Below are positions 5,580 to 13,536 of a stretch of DNA of 19,151 nt, one piece after another (the first letter of the stretch is position 1; each line of letters starts with the position of its first letter). Source of the stretch: JBBARC01 sp040400005 (GTDB taxonomy: Bacteria > Pseudomonadota > Alphaproteobacteria > Acetobacterales > Acetobacteraceae); contig JBBARC010000059.1 of NCBI GenBank assembly GCA_040400005.1, forward strand, positions 1 to 19,151. The letters are read 5' to 3'. The notes under the pieces were generated by a model, which was given only the letters and a program-made list of their open reading frames with translations, was not told the origin of the DNA and searched no databases. The position numbers were made by a program, and so were the translations under genes.

Positions 5580-8500
5580 CTAATCGGCCTCCGCGACGTC
5601 TGCCGCAATGGCATTTGCCGCNNNNNNNNNNNNNNNNNNNNNNNNNNNNNNNNNNNNNNNNNNNNNNNNNNNNNNNNNNNNNNNNNNNNNNNNNNNNNNN
5701 NNNNNNNNNNNNNNNNNNNNNGTTGTGCGCTTCTGCGGCATTCGCCGCGTTGTGCGCTTCTGCGGCATTCGCCGCGTTGTGCGCTTCTGCGGCATTCGCC
5801 GCGCGGGGCCGCTTTGGTTCGGGCATGGTTTGTTCAGGATCGTTGGGCTGGTTTAACGCCGCCATCAGGGCCACGCGCAGGGTTGCCAGTTTTTGTTCGT
5901 TATCCACTTTTAGCCCAAACACATCTTTCACATAAAACACGTCCACCGCACGCACCCCGTAGGTGGTGACGTGGGCGGAGGCGATCTGCAGGCCCTGCTC
6001 TGAAATAGCCGCCGTCACATCGTGTAGCAGCCCGGGCCGATCGCGCCCGTTCACTTCCACGACGGTATAACTGTTCGATGCCCGGTTATCGATCACCACG
6101 CGTGGCGGCACCAAAATGGCGCGCATGCGTTTGCCAAGGGCCGAGCTGGCGAGTTTGGGAATTTCCTGCCACAGCCGCAAATGCCCCGATAGCGCCTGTT
6201 CAATCAGCACATACAGTTTGGCCAGGCGGTGCGGCTGATCAAAAGCGCCACCGGAGGCATCCTGCACCCAAAACGTATCCAGCGCCATGCCGTTGGTTAA
6301 CGTATGGATGCGCGCATCAACAATGGACGCCCCAGCAACCGCCAGCGCACCAGCAATACGGCTGAACAGCCCGGCATGATCGCCGGCATACACAACAACT
6401 TCGGTCACTGCCCGGGCGTGCAGCGGTTCGGTGATGACAGTCAGGGGTGCCGCCCTGCTTTCCGCATCGCGGATCATGCGGGCGTGGCGCACGTGGGTTT
6501 CGGGGTCAAACGACAGCCAATAACTCGGGTAACCCAATCCCACGAAGAAATTACGATCGGTTTCAGACCAGCCGAGCGATTGCAGAATTTCATCGACACC
6601 TTGTTTGGCTCGGCGCACGCGGCCGTCGCGTTCGGTGGTGGACAGCCCGCCAGCCAGCACTTCGGCAACCCGGCTGTAAATTTCGCGCAACAAAGTTGCT
6701 TTCCAGCCATTCCACACTTTGCTGCTAACCGCCCGCATATCAGCAACGGTTAGCACCAGCAGCAGTTTTAACCGTTCCGGCGATTGCACGGTTTCGGCAA
6801 GATCAAAAATAGTTTTGGGATCGTCGATATCGCGCTTAAACGCGGTTTGGCTGAGCAGTAAATGATGCAAAACCAGCCAGGAAACGGTTTCGGTTTCTTC
6901 AACTGATAGCCCCAATTGCGGCCCAACCTGCAATGCTATATCGGCACCCAAAATCGAATGATCGCCGCCGCGGCCTTTGGCGATATCGTGCACCAGCATC
7001 GCCATATATAAAGCCCGGCGCGATTGCAGATCGCTGACCAGGCCGGTTGCCACCGGCGCCACATCGGCAAGTTTGCCCAATTCCAGCGTGTTCAGAATGC
7101 GCACCGCTTCGATGGTGTGCTCGTCCACCGTAAATATGTGATAAGTATCGAATTGCATTTGCCCAACAATGCGGGCCCAATCTGGCAAAATGCGGCCGAT
7201 AATGCCGGCTTCGTTCAGCACCGCGAGCCATCGGGCGCCATCGGGTTTGCCATCTGGCCCTTGGCCGCACAACAGATCGAGAAAAATCTCGCCGGCTTCT
7301 TTATTGCCGCGCAAATCTACCGCCCGGCGTTCGTGGCGGATAAGTGCGCGGATCGCCAGCGGATGTAGTTCTAACCGGCGATCGCGCGCCAGTTTTAACA
7401 TGCGCAGCATCTGGATCGGATTAGTATCAAAATCTTCGCGGCGGATCGGGAAAATTTGGCCTTCCGCCAGTAAAAACCCAGCATCCAGAAGGGCACGATC
7501 GGGGGTGGCGCTTAACGCGGGTTCGCCCACCGCATGGCGCACCACGGCGGGTTCCACAACCCGGGTAAGCCGCATGACATCGCGCGCGGTGAGGAAATAG
7601 TGGCGCATAAAACGCTCCACCCCATCCTGGCGGCCGTGGCGGGTGTAGCCCATGCGGGCACCGACCACCGGCTGCAAATCGAAGGTGAGGCGGTCTTCCA
7701 CCCTGGCGGAGACGTAATGCATGTGAAAACGCACGGTCCACAGAAAATCCCAACTGCGGCGCAGGCGGCGCAATTCCTGCTGATCGAGCAAGTTTACCCG
7801 CCCGTGGGCCAACTCGGTGGGGGTAAAGCGGCCGTAGGCGGCGCGCACCATCCAGTACAGGGTTTGCAAATCACGCAGGCCGCCGCGGCCTTCTTTGACG
7901 TTGGGTTCAACTAAAAAGGCACTTTCGCCAAAGCGGCGATGGCGTTCGCTGCGTTCGGTTTGTTTGCCGGTGATGAAACTTGCCGCCCGTTCGGGGCCGA
8001 ACGCGTCATCGAGCGCCACCAGCAAAGCGGCGGCGGCCGGTTCGTCGCCGGCGATCGGGCGGGCATCCAGCAAACTTGTGCGAATGGTGAGGTCGCGTTC
8101 GGCTTCGGTGATGCATTGTTCGACGGATCGCGTGGCGTGGCCCACTTTCAGGCCCAAATCCCACATAAAATACAGCATGTATTCAATCACACCCAGGGTG
8201 CGAATGTCGGCCTCTTCTGGCGCCACAAACAGCAAATCGATATCGCTGAACGGGGCGAGCAGCCCGCGGCCATAGCCGCCGGTGGCAACAATGGCGATAC
8301 GGTCGGGCAGATCGGGGCCGGCGATATCCAGCGCGTGGGCGAATAACGCGCGCACCACGCCATCGGTTAGCGCCGATAGCCGGTGGGCGGCTTCAACGCC
8401 GGCCATGCGGTAAGTTTCGAATTCGTCGCGCACTTGCTGTTGAATGCGCGCCAACTGGCGGCGAAAGGCGGCCAGGGCTTGTTCGCGGGTGGTGGCACCG

Positions 8501-8604
8501 CTCGCTTCACGGTGAAGCTCGGCCAGGGCGGCATCCAGGCCGGTATCGGCGCCGGATTGGGCACCTAGCAGTGGGGCATAGTCGGCGGCGGACGAGGTTA
8601 ACAT
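5580..8604 (-). CDS. glnD: Bifunctional PII uridylyltransferase/uridylyl-removing enzyme GlnD (interrupted by assembly gap)
   Basis: GlnD senses glutamine and adds or removes UMP on PII proteins (GlnB/GlnK), controlling nitrogen assimilation. Numbering from the ATG at 8604: nucleotidyltransferase domain with IVATGGYGRGLLAPFSDIDL (105-124; acidic residues D121 and D123); HD hydrolase domain with FDTYHIFTVDEH (485-496) and MLVHDIAKGRGGDHS (536-550; H539, D540); ACT domain 1 about 735-800 (VVVYAGDHAGLFSRIAGAL); ACT domain 2 about 847-915 (VVEVNGRDRPGLLHDVTAAI). After residue 930 the tail becomes repeats of ANAAEAHNA and runs into 100 undetermined bases. Beyond them the tail resumes as AANAIAADVAEAD and a TAG at 5580-5582. 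Those two parts are in different frames only because the placeholder is not a multiple of three. An ATG at 8697 would add 31 residues; neither start has a strong ribosome-binding site. Confidence 0.93.
5610..5802 (-). repeat. 27-bp coding tandem repeat in the glnD tail, broken by the gap
   Basis: Three identical 27-bp units lie at 5722-5748, 5749-5775 and 5776-5802, each encoding nine residues (ANAAEAHNA in one phase) on the minus strand. On the other side of the gap, 5610-5621 matches the last 12 bases of the unit with one change. The undetermined stretch therefore falls inside the array and probably stands for a whole number of further units that could not be assembled. Confidence 0.9.
5622..5721. 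other. Assembly gap (100 N)
   Basis: Exactly 100 undetermined bases, the conventional placeholder for a gap of unknown size. It interrupts the glnD tandem repeat. If glnD is intact, the true length is a multiple of three and, from the repeat phase on both sides, probably of 27. Confidence 0.95.
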
Positions 8605-8958
8605 CAGTGGTATGCTATCCTTGGCTTGTGATTTGAACACCATTGGTTTTGCAGCCTGGCCCGGCGCCCACTGCATAAAGGCGTGGGGCGTGGCCATAAA
8701 GCCGCATTAGCGTGGCATGGACGCACAGGGTGATGGCGAAATCGGGGCAAACTGTGAAAAAAGCGCCACAAAGATTGTACCAAACCGCAGTGGGTGGTGG
8801 ATGAGATAGGTGAGCGACGCGCTACCCGTCGGTGCCGCCGTATGCCCGTGCGCGCAGGCAAACGCCGCCAACAACCGGCCATGCGACAAAAACCTTTCCC
8901 AGGATAGGTGGGTTTGCGCACCAGCGATGGGTAACGCTGGCGCTTACCCATGCCACGG
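8605..8958. other. Gene-free spacer between tetR-type gene and glnD
   Basis: This 354-bp region on the glnD side of the TetR-type gene has no recognised gene. Its notable content is the interlocked inverted repeat at 8918-8951. On the minus strand there is also a TACAAT hexamer near 8774-8779 that might be a -10 element for glnD, but no good -35 partner is seen. A minus-strand frame of about 60 codons (8707-8889) and a longer overlapping one resemble nothing I know. Confidence 0.5.
8918..8951 (-). repeat. Interlocked pair of inverted repeats (alternative hairpins)
   Basis: Four abutting blocks make an A-B-A'-B' arrangement: 8918-8926 (GCACCAGCG), 8927-8934 (ATGGGTAA), 8935-8943 (CGCTGGCGC) and 8944-8951 (TTACCCAT). 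B and B' are perfect reverse complements. A and A' match at eight of nine positions, and in minus-strand RNA the ninth is a G-U pair. The two stems share no spare bases, so they cannot easily form together and would be alternatives. The element begins seven bases after the TetR-type stop codon, in the direction of glnD. Confidence 0.6.
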
Positions 8959-9681
8959 TCACCAGGGTGGGGCTTGCGCCAGGGTGGCTGCGGTTTTGGC
9001 GCGGGGTTTGATGGCCAGATCAGCGGCGGTGAGGTAAACTGTGGGCACGTAGCCGGGCGTGGCTTTACCGGCGTGTGCCGCGTTTTCAACGGGTGCGGGA
9101 TCGGGCGCGTCGGGCAGGGATTGCCGCGCTGTGGTTTCAATGGCGGCGCACATCGGTTCGATCAGCGCGTGATTGGCCCAGGCAGTATCCAGCATTTGCA
9201 GCATATCGTGGCCGCGGTCGCCGGCCAGGGTGTAGCCGATGCCGCAACGCATTTGGGTGATCGCGCTGGCCAGATCTTCGGGCAGGGATTGGGCTTCGCG
9301 CAGCAGCAGCGCGTGGGTATCGGTGAAATGTCCCCACGGGGTGCGGGTGGCCGCTAAATAGGCTTTGCGGCGTCTTTGCCTGAGGTTAGCGCAATCGGCG
9401 GGGATTTCGCCGATGGTTTTTATGATGGCGCATAGGTGATTTTGTAGGATTTCGGCAACGATACTGTCGATATCTAAAAAGTGCCGGCGGATGGTGGCGG
9501 GGGAGACGATCATGCCCAGGGCTAGTGTGGCGATGGTGACGGTGTGGCGCGGTTGGGCGGTAAGCAGGGCGAGGGCCGCCGCCAAAATTTGGTCGCGGCG
9601 CTGCTGATCCCGCGCGGTGCGGGTATTGTTCGGGTTAATGCGAGCTTGGACGGTGGCGCGGGTGAGGCGGGGAGGGATCAT
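8959..9681 (-). CDS. TetR/AcrR-family transcriptional regulator
   Basis: A 240-residue protein with a TetR-type N-terminal DNA-binding domain. After a basic leader of about 25 residues comes RRDQILAAALALLTAQ, the first helix; then TVTIATLALGMIVSPATIRRHF (about 48-69), the helix-turn-helix with the final aromatic residue where the family has 'YYHF' or 'RHF'; then LDIDSIVAEIL, the start of helix 4. The remainder is a helical ligand-binding domain with no diagnostic residues, so the effector is unknown. The tail after about residue 190 is rich in Ala/Pro and probably disordered. The first ATG (9681) is used; no clear ribosome-binding site precedes it. An AT-rich inverted repeat about 50-70 bp upstream may be its own operator. 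It is on the same strand as glnD, but the 354-bp spacer argues against a simple operon, and its targets cannot be named. Confidence 0.8.
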   Translation of the reverse strand: MIPPRLTRATVQARINPNNTRTARDQQRRDQILAAALALLTAQPRHTVTIATLALGMIVSPATIRRHFLDIDSIVAEILQNHLCAIIKTIGEIPADCANLRQRRRKAYLAATRTPWGHFTDTHALLLREAQSLPEDLASAITQMRCGIGYTLAGDRGHDMLQMLDTAWANHALIEPMCAAIETTARQSLPDAPDPAPVENAAHAGKATPGYVPTVYLTAADLAIKPRAKTAATLAQAPPW

Positions 9682-9728
9682 GGGGTGAGGTTTTAGGGAA
9701 ATTTGCGGAATATGGCAAAGATTATTTT

Positions 9729-9750
9729 CTTATGATGGGATTATTATAAG
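9729..9750 (-). promoter_or_regulatory. Candidate promoter and operator of the TetR-type gene
   Basis: CTTATGAT (9729-9736) and ATTATAAG (9743-9750) form an inverted repeat with one mismatch and a 6-bp spacer. On the minus strand the repeat includes TATAAT (9743-9748), a perfect -10 hexamer 62 bp before the TetR-type start. The surrounding 9715-9755 is strongly AT-rich in an otherwise GC-rich window. No good -35 is seen. Autoregulation through this site is inference. Confidence 0.4.
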
Positions 9751-9876
9751 GTTTGCTCGCCTATTGCGGCGGATCCGGGAATGCGCCGGCGGGCGCCTTG
9801 TGGGAGCTGGATACGGACATTAGCTGCGCTAAACGGAGGCAGCGCGGGTTTTAACCCACGTGCACGGCACGCGGCC

Positions 9877-9946
9877 GCCCGCCAACCCGCGCGCACACCA
9901 AACCGCGTTGATGCTAACCTTGATCATGGACGAGCCATCATCAAGG
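9877..9946. repeat. Dispersed intergenic repeat, copy 3
   Basis: The block at 9877-9900 matches copy 2 (596-620), with one base missing and one substitution. It is followed by a hairpin: CCTTGATCATGG (9918-9929) and CCATCATCAAGG (9935-9946), complementary at 11 of 12 positions around the loop ACGAG. The hairpin overlaps the stop codon of the M3 peptidase gene (9941-9943), so it could act at the 3' end of that mRNA. There is no T run after it, so a plain terminator is not supported. Confidence 0.6.
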
Positions 9947-12067
9947 CGATTTGGCATGACTATCCAACCCCCGATTACGGCTAAGCGCATCCACTGTAGG
10001 TGCCCGGCCGCGGAAGGCTTCGTATAGGGCCATGGGTTCGGCAGAGTAGCCTGGTGCCAGCATCATATCGCGGAAGCGTTGGCCATTGGCGCGGGTTAGG
10101 CCGCCGTGGTCGGTGAACCATTCGTAGGCATCGTCATCGAGGATTTCGCCCCACAGGTACGAGTAGTAATTGGCGGCATACCCGCCGCCCCAGATGTGAT
10201 TGAAGTAAGCGGTTTTGTAGCGTGGCGGCACCATGGCGATATCGATGCCGTGTTTGTGCAGGGCGGCGGCTTCGAAGGCGGCGACGTCGGTGATGGTTTT
10301 GCCGGCGGGGATGCTGTGCCATTCTAGATCTAGCAAGGCTGCAGCGACAATTTCGGTGGCGCCGTAGCCTTGGTTGAAGGTGCGTGCGCGCAGCAGTTTG
10401 GCGACCATATCGGCCGGCATGGCGGCATTGGTTTGGTAGTGGTGGGCGTAGTTGGCGAACACGGTTTTATCCAGCGCCCAGTGTTCGTTGAACTGAGAGG
10501 GGAATTCCACCACATCGGTGGGCACACCAAAGCCGTTTTGTGATGGGTAGGTTTGGCCCGAAAAAATGGTGTGCAGGGCGTGGCCGAATTCGTGGAACAG
10601 GGTGGTGACATCATCGAAGCTGATCAGCGCCGGTTTGCCCGGCGCCGGTTTGGTGAGGTTGGCGACGTTCACCACCACTGATTTTTGCTGCCACAGCCCG
10701 GCGGGGGGCAGGAAATTATCGCACCAGGCGCCGCCTTGTTTGTTGGGGCGGGCAAAATAATCGGCATAGAACAGGGCAAGGGGTTTTTTGTCGGCATCGT
10801 AGATGGCGAACACCCGCACATCGGGTTGGTAGACTGGAATGTCGTGGCGTTCGACGAAAGTGATGCCATAGAGTTTGTTGGCAGCGTAGAAAACACCGTC
10901 TTTCAACACGCGGTTGAGCTCGAAATAGGGGCGAACGGCAGCTTCATCGAGATCGTATTTTTCGTGGCGCACGATTTGGGCGTAAAATTCCCAATCGGCG
11001 GCGGTAACGGTAAAGCCGCCATGGGAGCGATCGATCACGGCCTGGATGTCGGCGGCTTCGGTGTGGGCTTTACCGACCGTTGCCGGCACCAGCCCATCGA
11101 GCAGCTTCATCGCGGCGGCTGGGGTTTTGGCCATTTGCGCATCTAGCGTGTAGCTGGCAAAATCGGCGAAACCTAAAACCTGGGCGCGGTCGGCGCGCAA
11201 CGACGCAAGCTGGGTGATGGTGGGGCGCAAATCGTGGGTACCACTGGTGCCGCGTGCTTCAGAAGCGGCGAGCAATTGCAGGCGGGTATCGCGATCAGCC
11301 AGAGTGGCCAGCATGGGCTGGCGAGTGGTGTTTTGCAGGCGCAGCAAATAGGCATTTTTTTTGCCCGACTCAGCTGCCGCTTGGGCGGCAGCGGCGATAT
11401 CTTCCGGTGATAGGCCGCGCAGTTTAGCGGGATCGGTGACAAGCACGGCGCCATCTTTGGTGGCAGCGACCAGGGTGGTTGCGTAGCTGCTTTCCAGTTT
11501 GGCGATGCGCTGGTTGAGATCGGCGAGTTTCACTTTGGCATCCGGCGACAACGCGGCGCCAGCGCGAACAAAGCTGCGCCACGTGTTTTGCAGCAAAAAG
11601 GCCGATTTAGCATCAAGCTTTAGGGTGGCGCGGGCGGCATGCACGGCATTGACGCGGGCGAACAGGATTGGGTTGAGGTAGATGCGATCCTGATGGGCCT
11701 GCAGCAGCGGCGCCATGGTTTCGCGTAAGGCATCAAGCGTGGGATCGCTATTGGCCTGGGTGATGTTGTTAAATATTTGGCCGACCCGAACCAACTGCGC
11801 ACCCGATGCTTCCAGCGCCACAATGGTGTTGGCGAAGGTAGGTTTGGCGGTGGCGGTGGCGATGTGGGCAATTTCGGCATCGTGCGCGCGCATGGCGGCA
11901 TCCAGCGCGGGGCGCCAATCGGCATCGGTGATGCGGTCGAAACGGGGGGCGGCGAAGAACAGGCCGGAGGGGGCCAAAAGCGGATTTTCGCGGGCCATGG
12001 CTTGCTGTGTCATTGCGCTGTGTCCGGTGAGGGCGGCGATAGTGGCCAGGGCTAAAATTTTGTGCAT
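9941..12067 (-). CDS. dcp: Exported M3-family peptidyl-dipeptidase (Dcp-like)
   Basis: A 708-residue zinc metallopeptidase of family M3, closest in pattern to peptidyl-dipeptidase Dcp, which removes C-terminal dipeptides from short peptides. The N-terminus MHKILALATIAALTGHSAMT followed by QQAMA-REN looks like a signal peptide cleaved after AMA near residue 25, implying a periplasmic location. The catalytic motif HEFGH is at 492-496, within TTLFHEFGHALHTIFS. The third zinc ligand is E521 in VVEFPSQFNEHW, 29 residues after the first histidine, the Dcp spacing. PPRYKTAYFNHIWGGGYAANYYSYLW matches the conserved substrate-binding region. I use the ATG at 12067 because GAGG lies nine bases upstream; an ATG at 12085 would add six residues. 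It diverges from dinB with 44 bp between starts. The stop codon lies inside a repeat hairpin. Confidence 0.92.
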   Translation of the reverse strand: MHKILALATIAALTGHSAMTQQAMARENPLLAPSGLFFAAPRFDRITDADWRPALDAAMRAHDAEIAHIATATAKPTFANTIVALEASGAQLVRVGQIFNNITQANSDPTLDALRETMAPLLQAHQDRIYLNPILFARVNAVHAARATLKLDAKSAFLLQNTWRSFVRAGAALSPDAKVKLADLNQRIAKLESSYATTLVAATKDGAVLVTDPAKLRGLSPEDIAAAAQAAAESGKKNAYLLRLQNTTRQPMLATLADRDTRLQLLAASEARGTSGTHDLRPTITQLASLRADRAQVLGFADFASYTLDAQMAKTPAAAMKLLDGLVPATVGKAHTEAADIQAVIDRSHGGFTVTAADWEFYAQIVRHEKYDLDEAAVRPYFELNRVLKDGVFYAANKLYGITFVERHDIPVYQPDVRVFAIYDADKKPLALFYADYFARPNKQGGAWCDNFLPPAGLWQQKSVVVNVANLTKPAPGKPALISFDDVTTLFHEFGHALHTIFSGQTYPSQNGFGVPTDVVEFPSQFNEHWALDKTVFANYAHHYQTNAAMPADMVAKLLRARTFNQGYGATEIVAAALLDLEWHSIPAGKTITDVAAFEAAALHKHGIDIAMVPPRYKTAYFNHIWGGGYAANYYSYLWGEILDDDAYEWFTDHGGLTRANGQRFRDMMLAPGYSAEPMALYEAFRGRAPTVDALSRNRGLDSHAKSP

Positions 12068-12111
12068 GCTGAATTTGCCTCGCATAAACCTGGGTGGGGG
12101 TTTAGCCTGTT

Positions 12112-13446
12112 ATGCTTGTTCTGTCATCGTGCGGTATGGCCATGATTACGCTTGGCGGTGTGCAGCCCCGGCCGGGTGCGTTTTGCCGCAACTGCTTTGC
12201 GTTGTGTGAAGGCGCCGCGCGTTGCCCAGCCTGTGGCGGCTTGCGCGTTTTGGCGCACCCGGAGCTGTTTTCGCTGCACATTGCGCATGTCGATTGTGAT
12301 GCGTTCTACGCAAGTGTTGAAAAGCGGGACCGGCCGGAATTAGCCTCCACCCCGGTGATTATTGGCGGCGGGGTGCGCGGCGTAGTGAGCACCTGCTGTT
12401 ATATTGCGCGCATGTATGGGGTGGGCAGTGCCATGCCAATGGCGCGGGCGCGCGCGTTGTGCCCCGATGCGGTGGTGATTGCGCCCGATTTTGCCAAGTA
12501 TCATGCGGTGGCGACCCATATTCGCACCCTGATGCAGGCGCTGACACCGCTGGTGTTGCCGTTATCGATTGATGAGGCGGTGCTGGATATGGCCGGCACG
12601 GCGGCGCTGCACGGCGCGCCGCCGGCGGTGATGCTGGCGCGGCTGGCGGCGCAGATTGAAACAAGTTTAGGGGTGACCGTATCGGTGGGTTTGGCGGCTA
12701 ACCGCATGCTGGCGCGCATTGCGGCGGGGCGTGATAAGCCGCGGGGATTTTCGGTGTTGGGGGCAGAGGCGGCGGCGGTGCTTGCCTGCGAAAAGCTGGG
12801 CATCTTGCCCGGTGTTGGTGCCGTTCGGGCGAAAAAACTGGCACTTTCCGGGTTTACGTTGGTGGGCCAAATTCAGGCTTTGTCGGCCCGGGATGCGCGG
12901 CGTTTACTGGGCGATGACGGGCCGGGGCTGGTTGGGGCCGCCAATGGGCAGGATGACCGCCGCGTGGATCCGGCGCGTGCGCGCGCGGTGACGATAAGTG
13001 TGGAAACCACGTTTGATGTTGATCTGCGCGATGCTGATACCCTGGCGCACCATCTGTGGCGGCTGGCGGAAAAACTGGCGGTTCGGCTTTCCACCGGCGG
13101 GCAAGCGGCGGCCGGTGTTGTGCTAAAATTAAAAACCGCCGATTTCAAAAGCCGCACGCGGGCGGCACGCCTTTCCTGCCCGACCCTGGTGCCCGATGTG
13201 TTGTTTGAAGCCGCCAGCAAACTATTGGCGCGTGAAGCCGATGGCACGGCGTTTCGCTTGATTGGCATTGGGGCGGCGCCTTTGGCAGACATCGCAAGCG
13301 CCGATGCGGCCGATTTGGCCGACCCTGATGCGCCGCGGCGGGCGGCGCGGCAGGCGGCGATCGCTGCGTTGCGGCAGAAATTCGGCGAGCAAACCATTCA
13401 GCGCGGGCGTGCCTTGCCGCGGACGAAGCCCGGTGGGCCGGATTGA
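12112..13446 (+). CDS. dinB: DNA polymerase IV (Y-family) with N-terminal zinc-knuckle-like extension
   Basis: A 444-residue Y-family translesion polymerase. The catalytic palm motif HVDCDAFYASVEKRD starts at about residue 59 (D61 metal ligand, F65/Y66 steric-gate region) and LSIDEAVLD is at 151-159 (D154, E155). The thumb helix-hairpin-helix region reads KLGILPGVGAVRAKKL, and the little-finger domain contains VETTFDVDL and the C-terminal KFGEQTIQRGRAL. Ahead of the polymerase are about 55 residues with C25-x2-C28 and C38-x2-C41, a potential zinc-binding knuckle, which I associate with some alphaproteobacterial DinB proteins. No clear beta-clamp motif is visible at the extreme C-terminus. The ATG at 12112 follows a GGTGGGGG tract; ATGs at 12136 and 12142 also precede the cysteines. 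No GTTC-N7-GTTC SOS box is visible in the 44-bp spacer shared with dcp. Confidence 0.93.
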   Translation: MLVLSSCGMAMITLGGVQPRPGAFCRNCFALCEGAARCPACGGLRVLAHPELFSLHIAHVDCDAFYASVEKRDRPELASTPVIIGGGVRGVVSTCCYIARMYGVGSAMPMARARALCPDAVVIAPDFAKYHAVATHIRTLMQALTPLVLPLSIDEAVLDMAGTAALHGAPPAVMLARLAAQIETSLGVTVSVGLAANRMLARIAAGRDKPRGFSVLGAEAAAVLACEKLGILPGVGAVRAKKLALSGFTLVGQIQALSARDARRLLGDDGPGLVGAANGQDDRRVDPARARAVTISVETTFDVDLRDADTLAHHLWRLAEKLAVRLSTGGQAAAGVVLKLKTADFKSRTRAARLSCPTLVPDVLFEAASKLLAREADGTAFRLIGIGAAPLADIASADAADLADPDAPRRAARQAAIAALRQKFGEQTIQRGRALPRTKPGGPD

Positions 13447-13536
13447 TGCCCGCCAATTGATACCCCCTTGGACCCCGCGCCGAACACAGTGTAACGTTGG
13501 GCTAAATAAAAACGGTTTGGGTAGGGTGGGGCGCGG

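Noticed and set aside
5446..5621. Extension of the GlnD frame through the gap to a stop near 5446
   Set aside because: It exists only because the 100-N placeholder shifts the frame. The other frame continues the repeat composition and stops at 5580-5582, just outside the convergent MAPEG gene.
5722..5802. CRISPR-like reading of the 27-bp repeats beside an assembly gap
   Set aside because: The units are directly tandem without spacers, are a multiple of three, and lie in frame in the glnD coding sequence.
8604..9140. 178-codon minus-strand frame spanning the tetR-glnD spacer
   Set aside because: It overlaps both neighbouring genes in another frame, is Pro/Arg-rich as GC-rich shadow frames are, and shows no recognisable domain.
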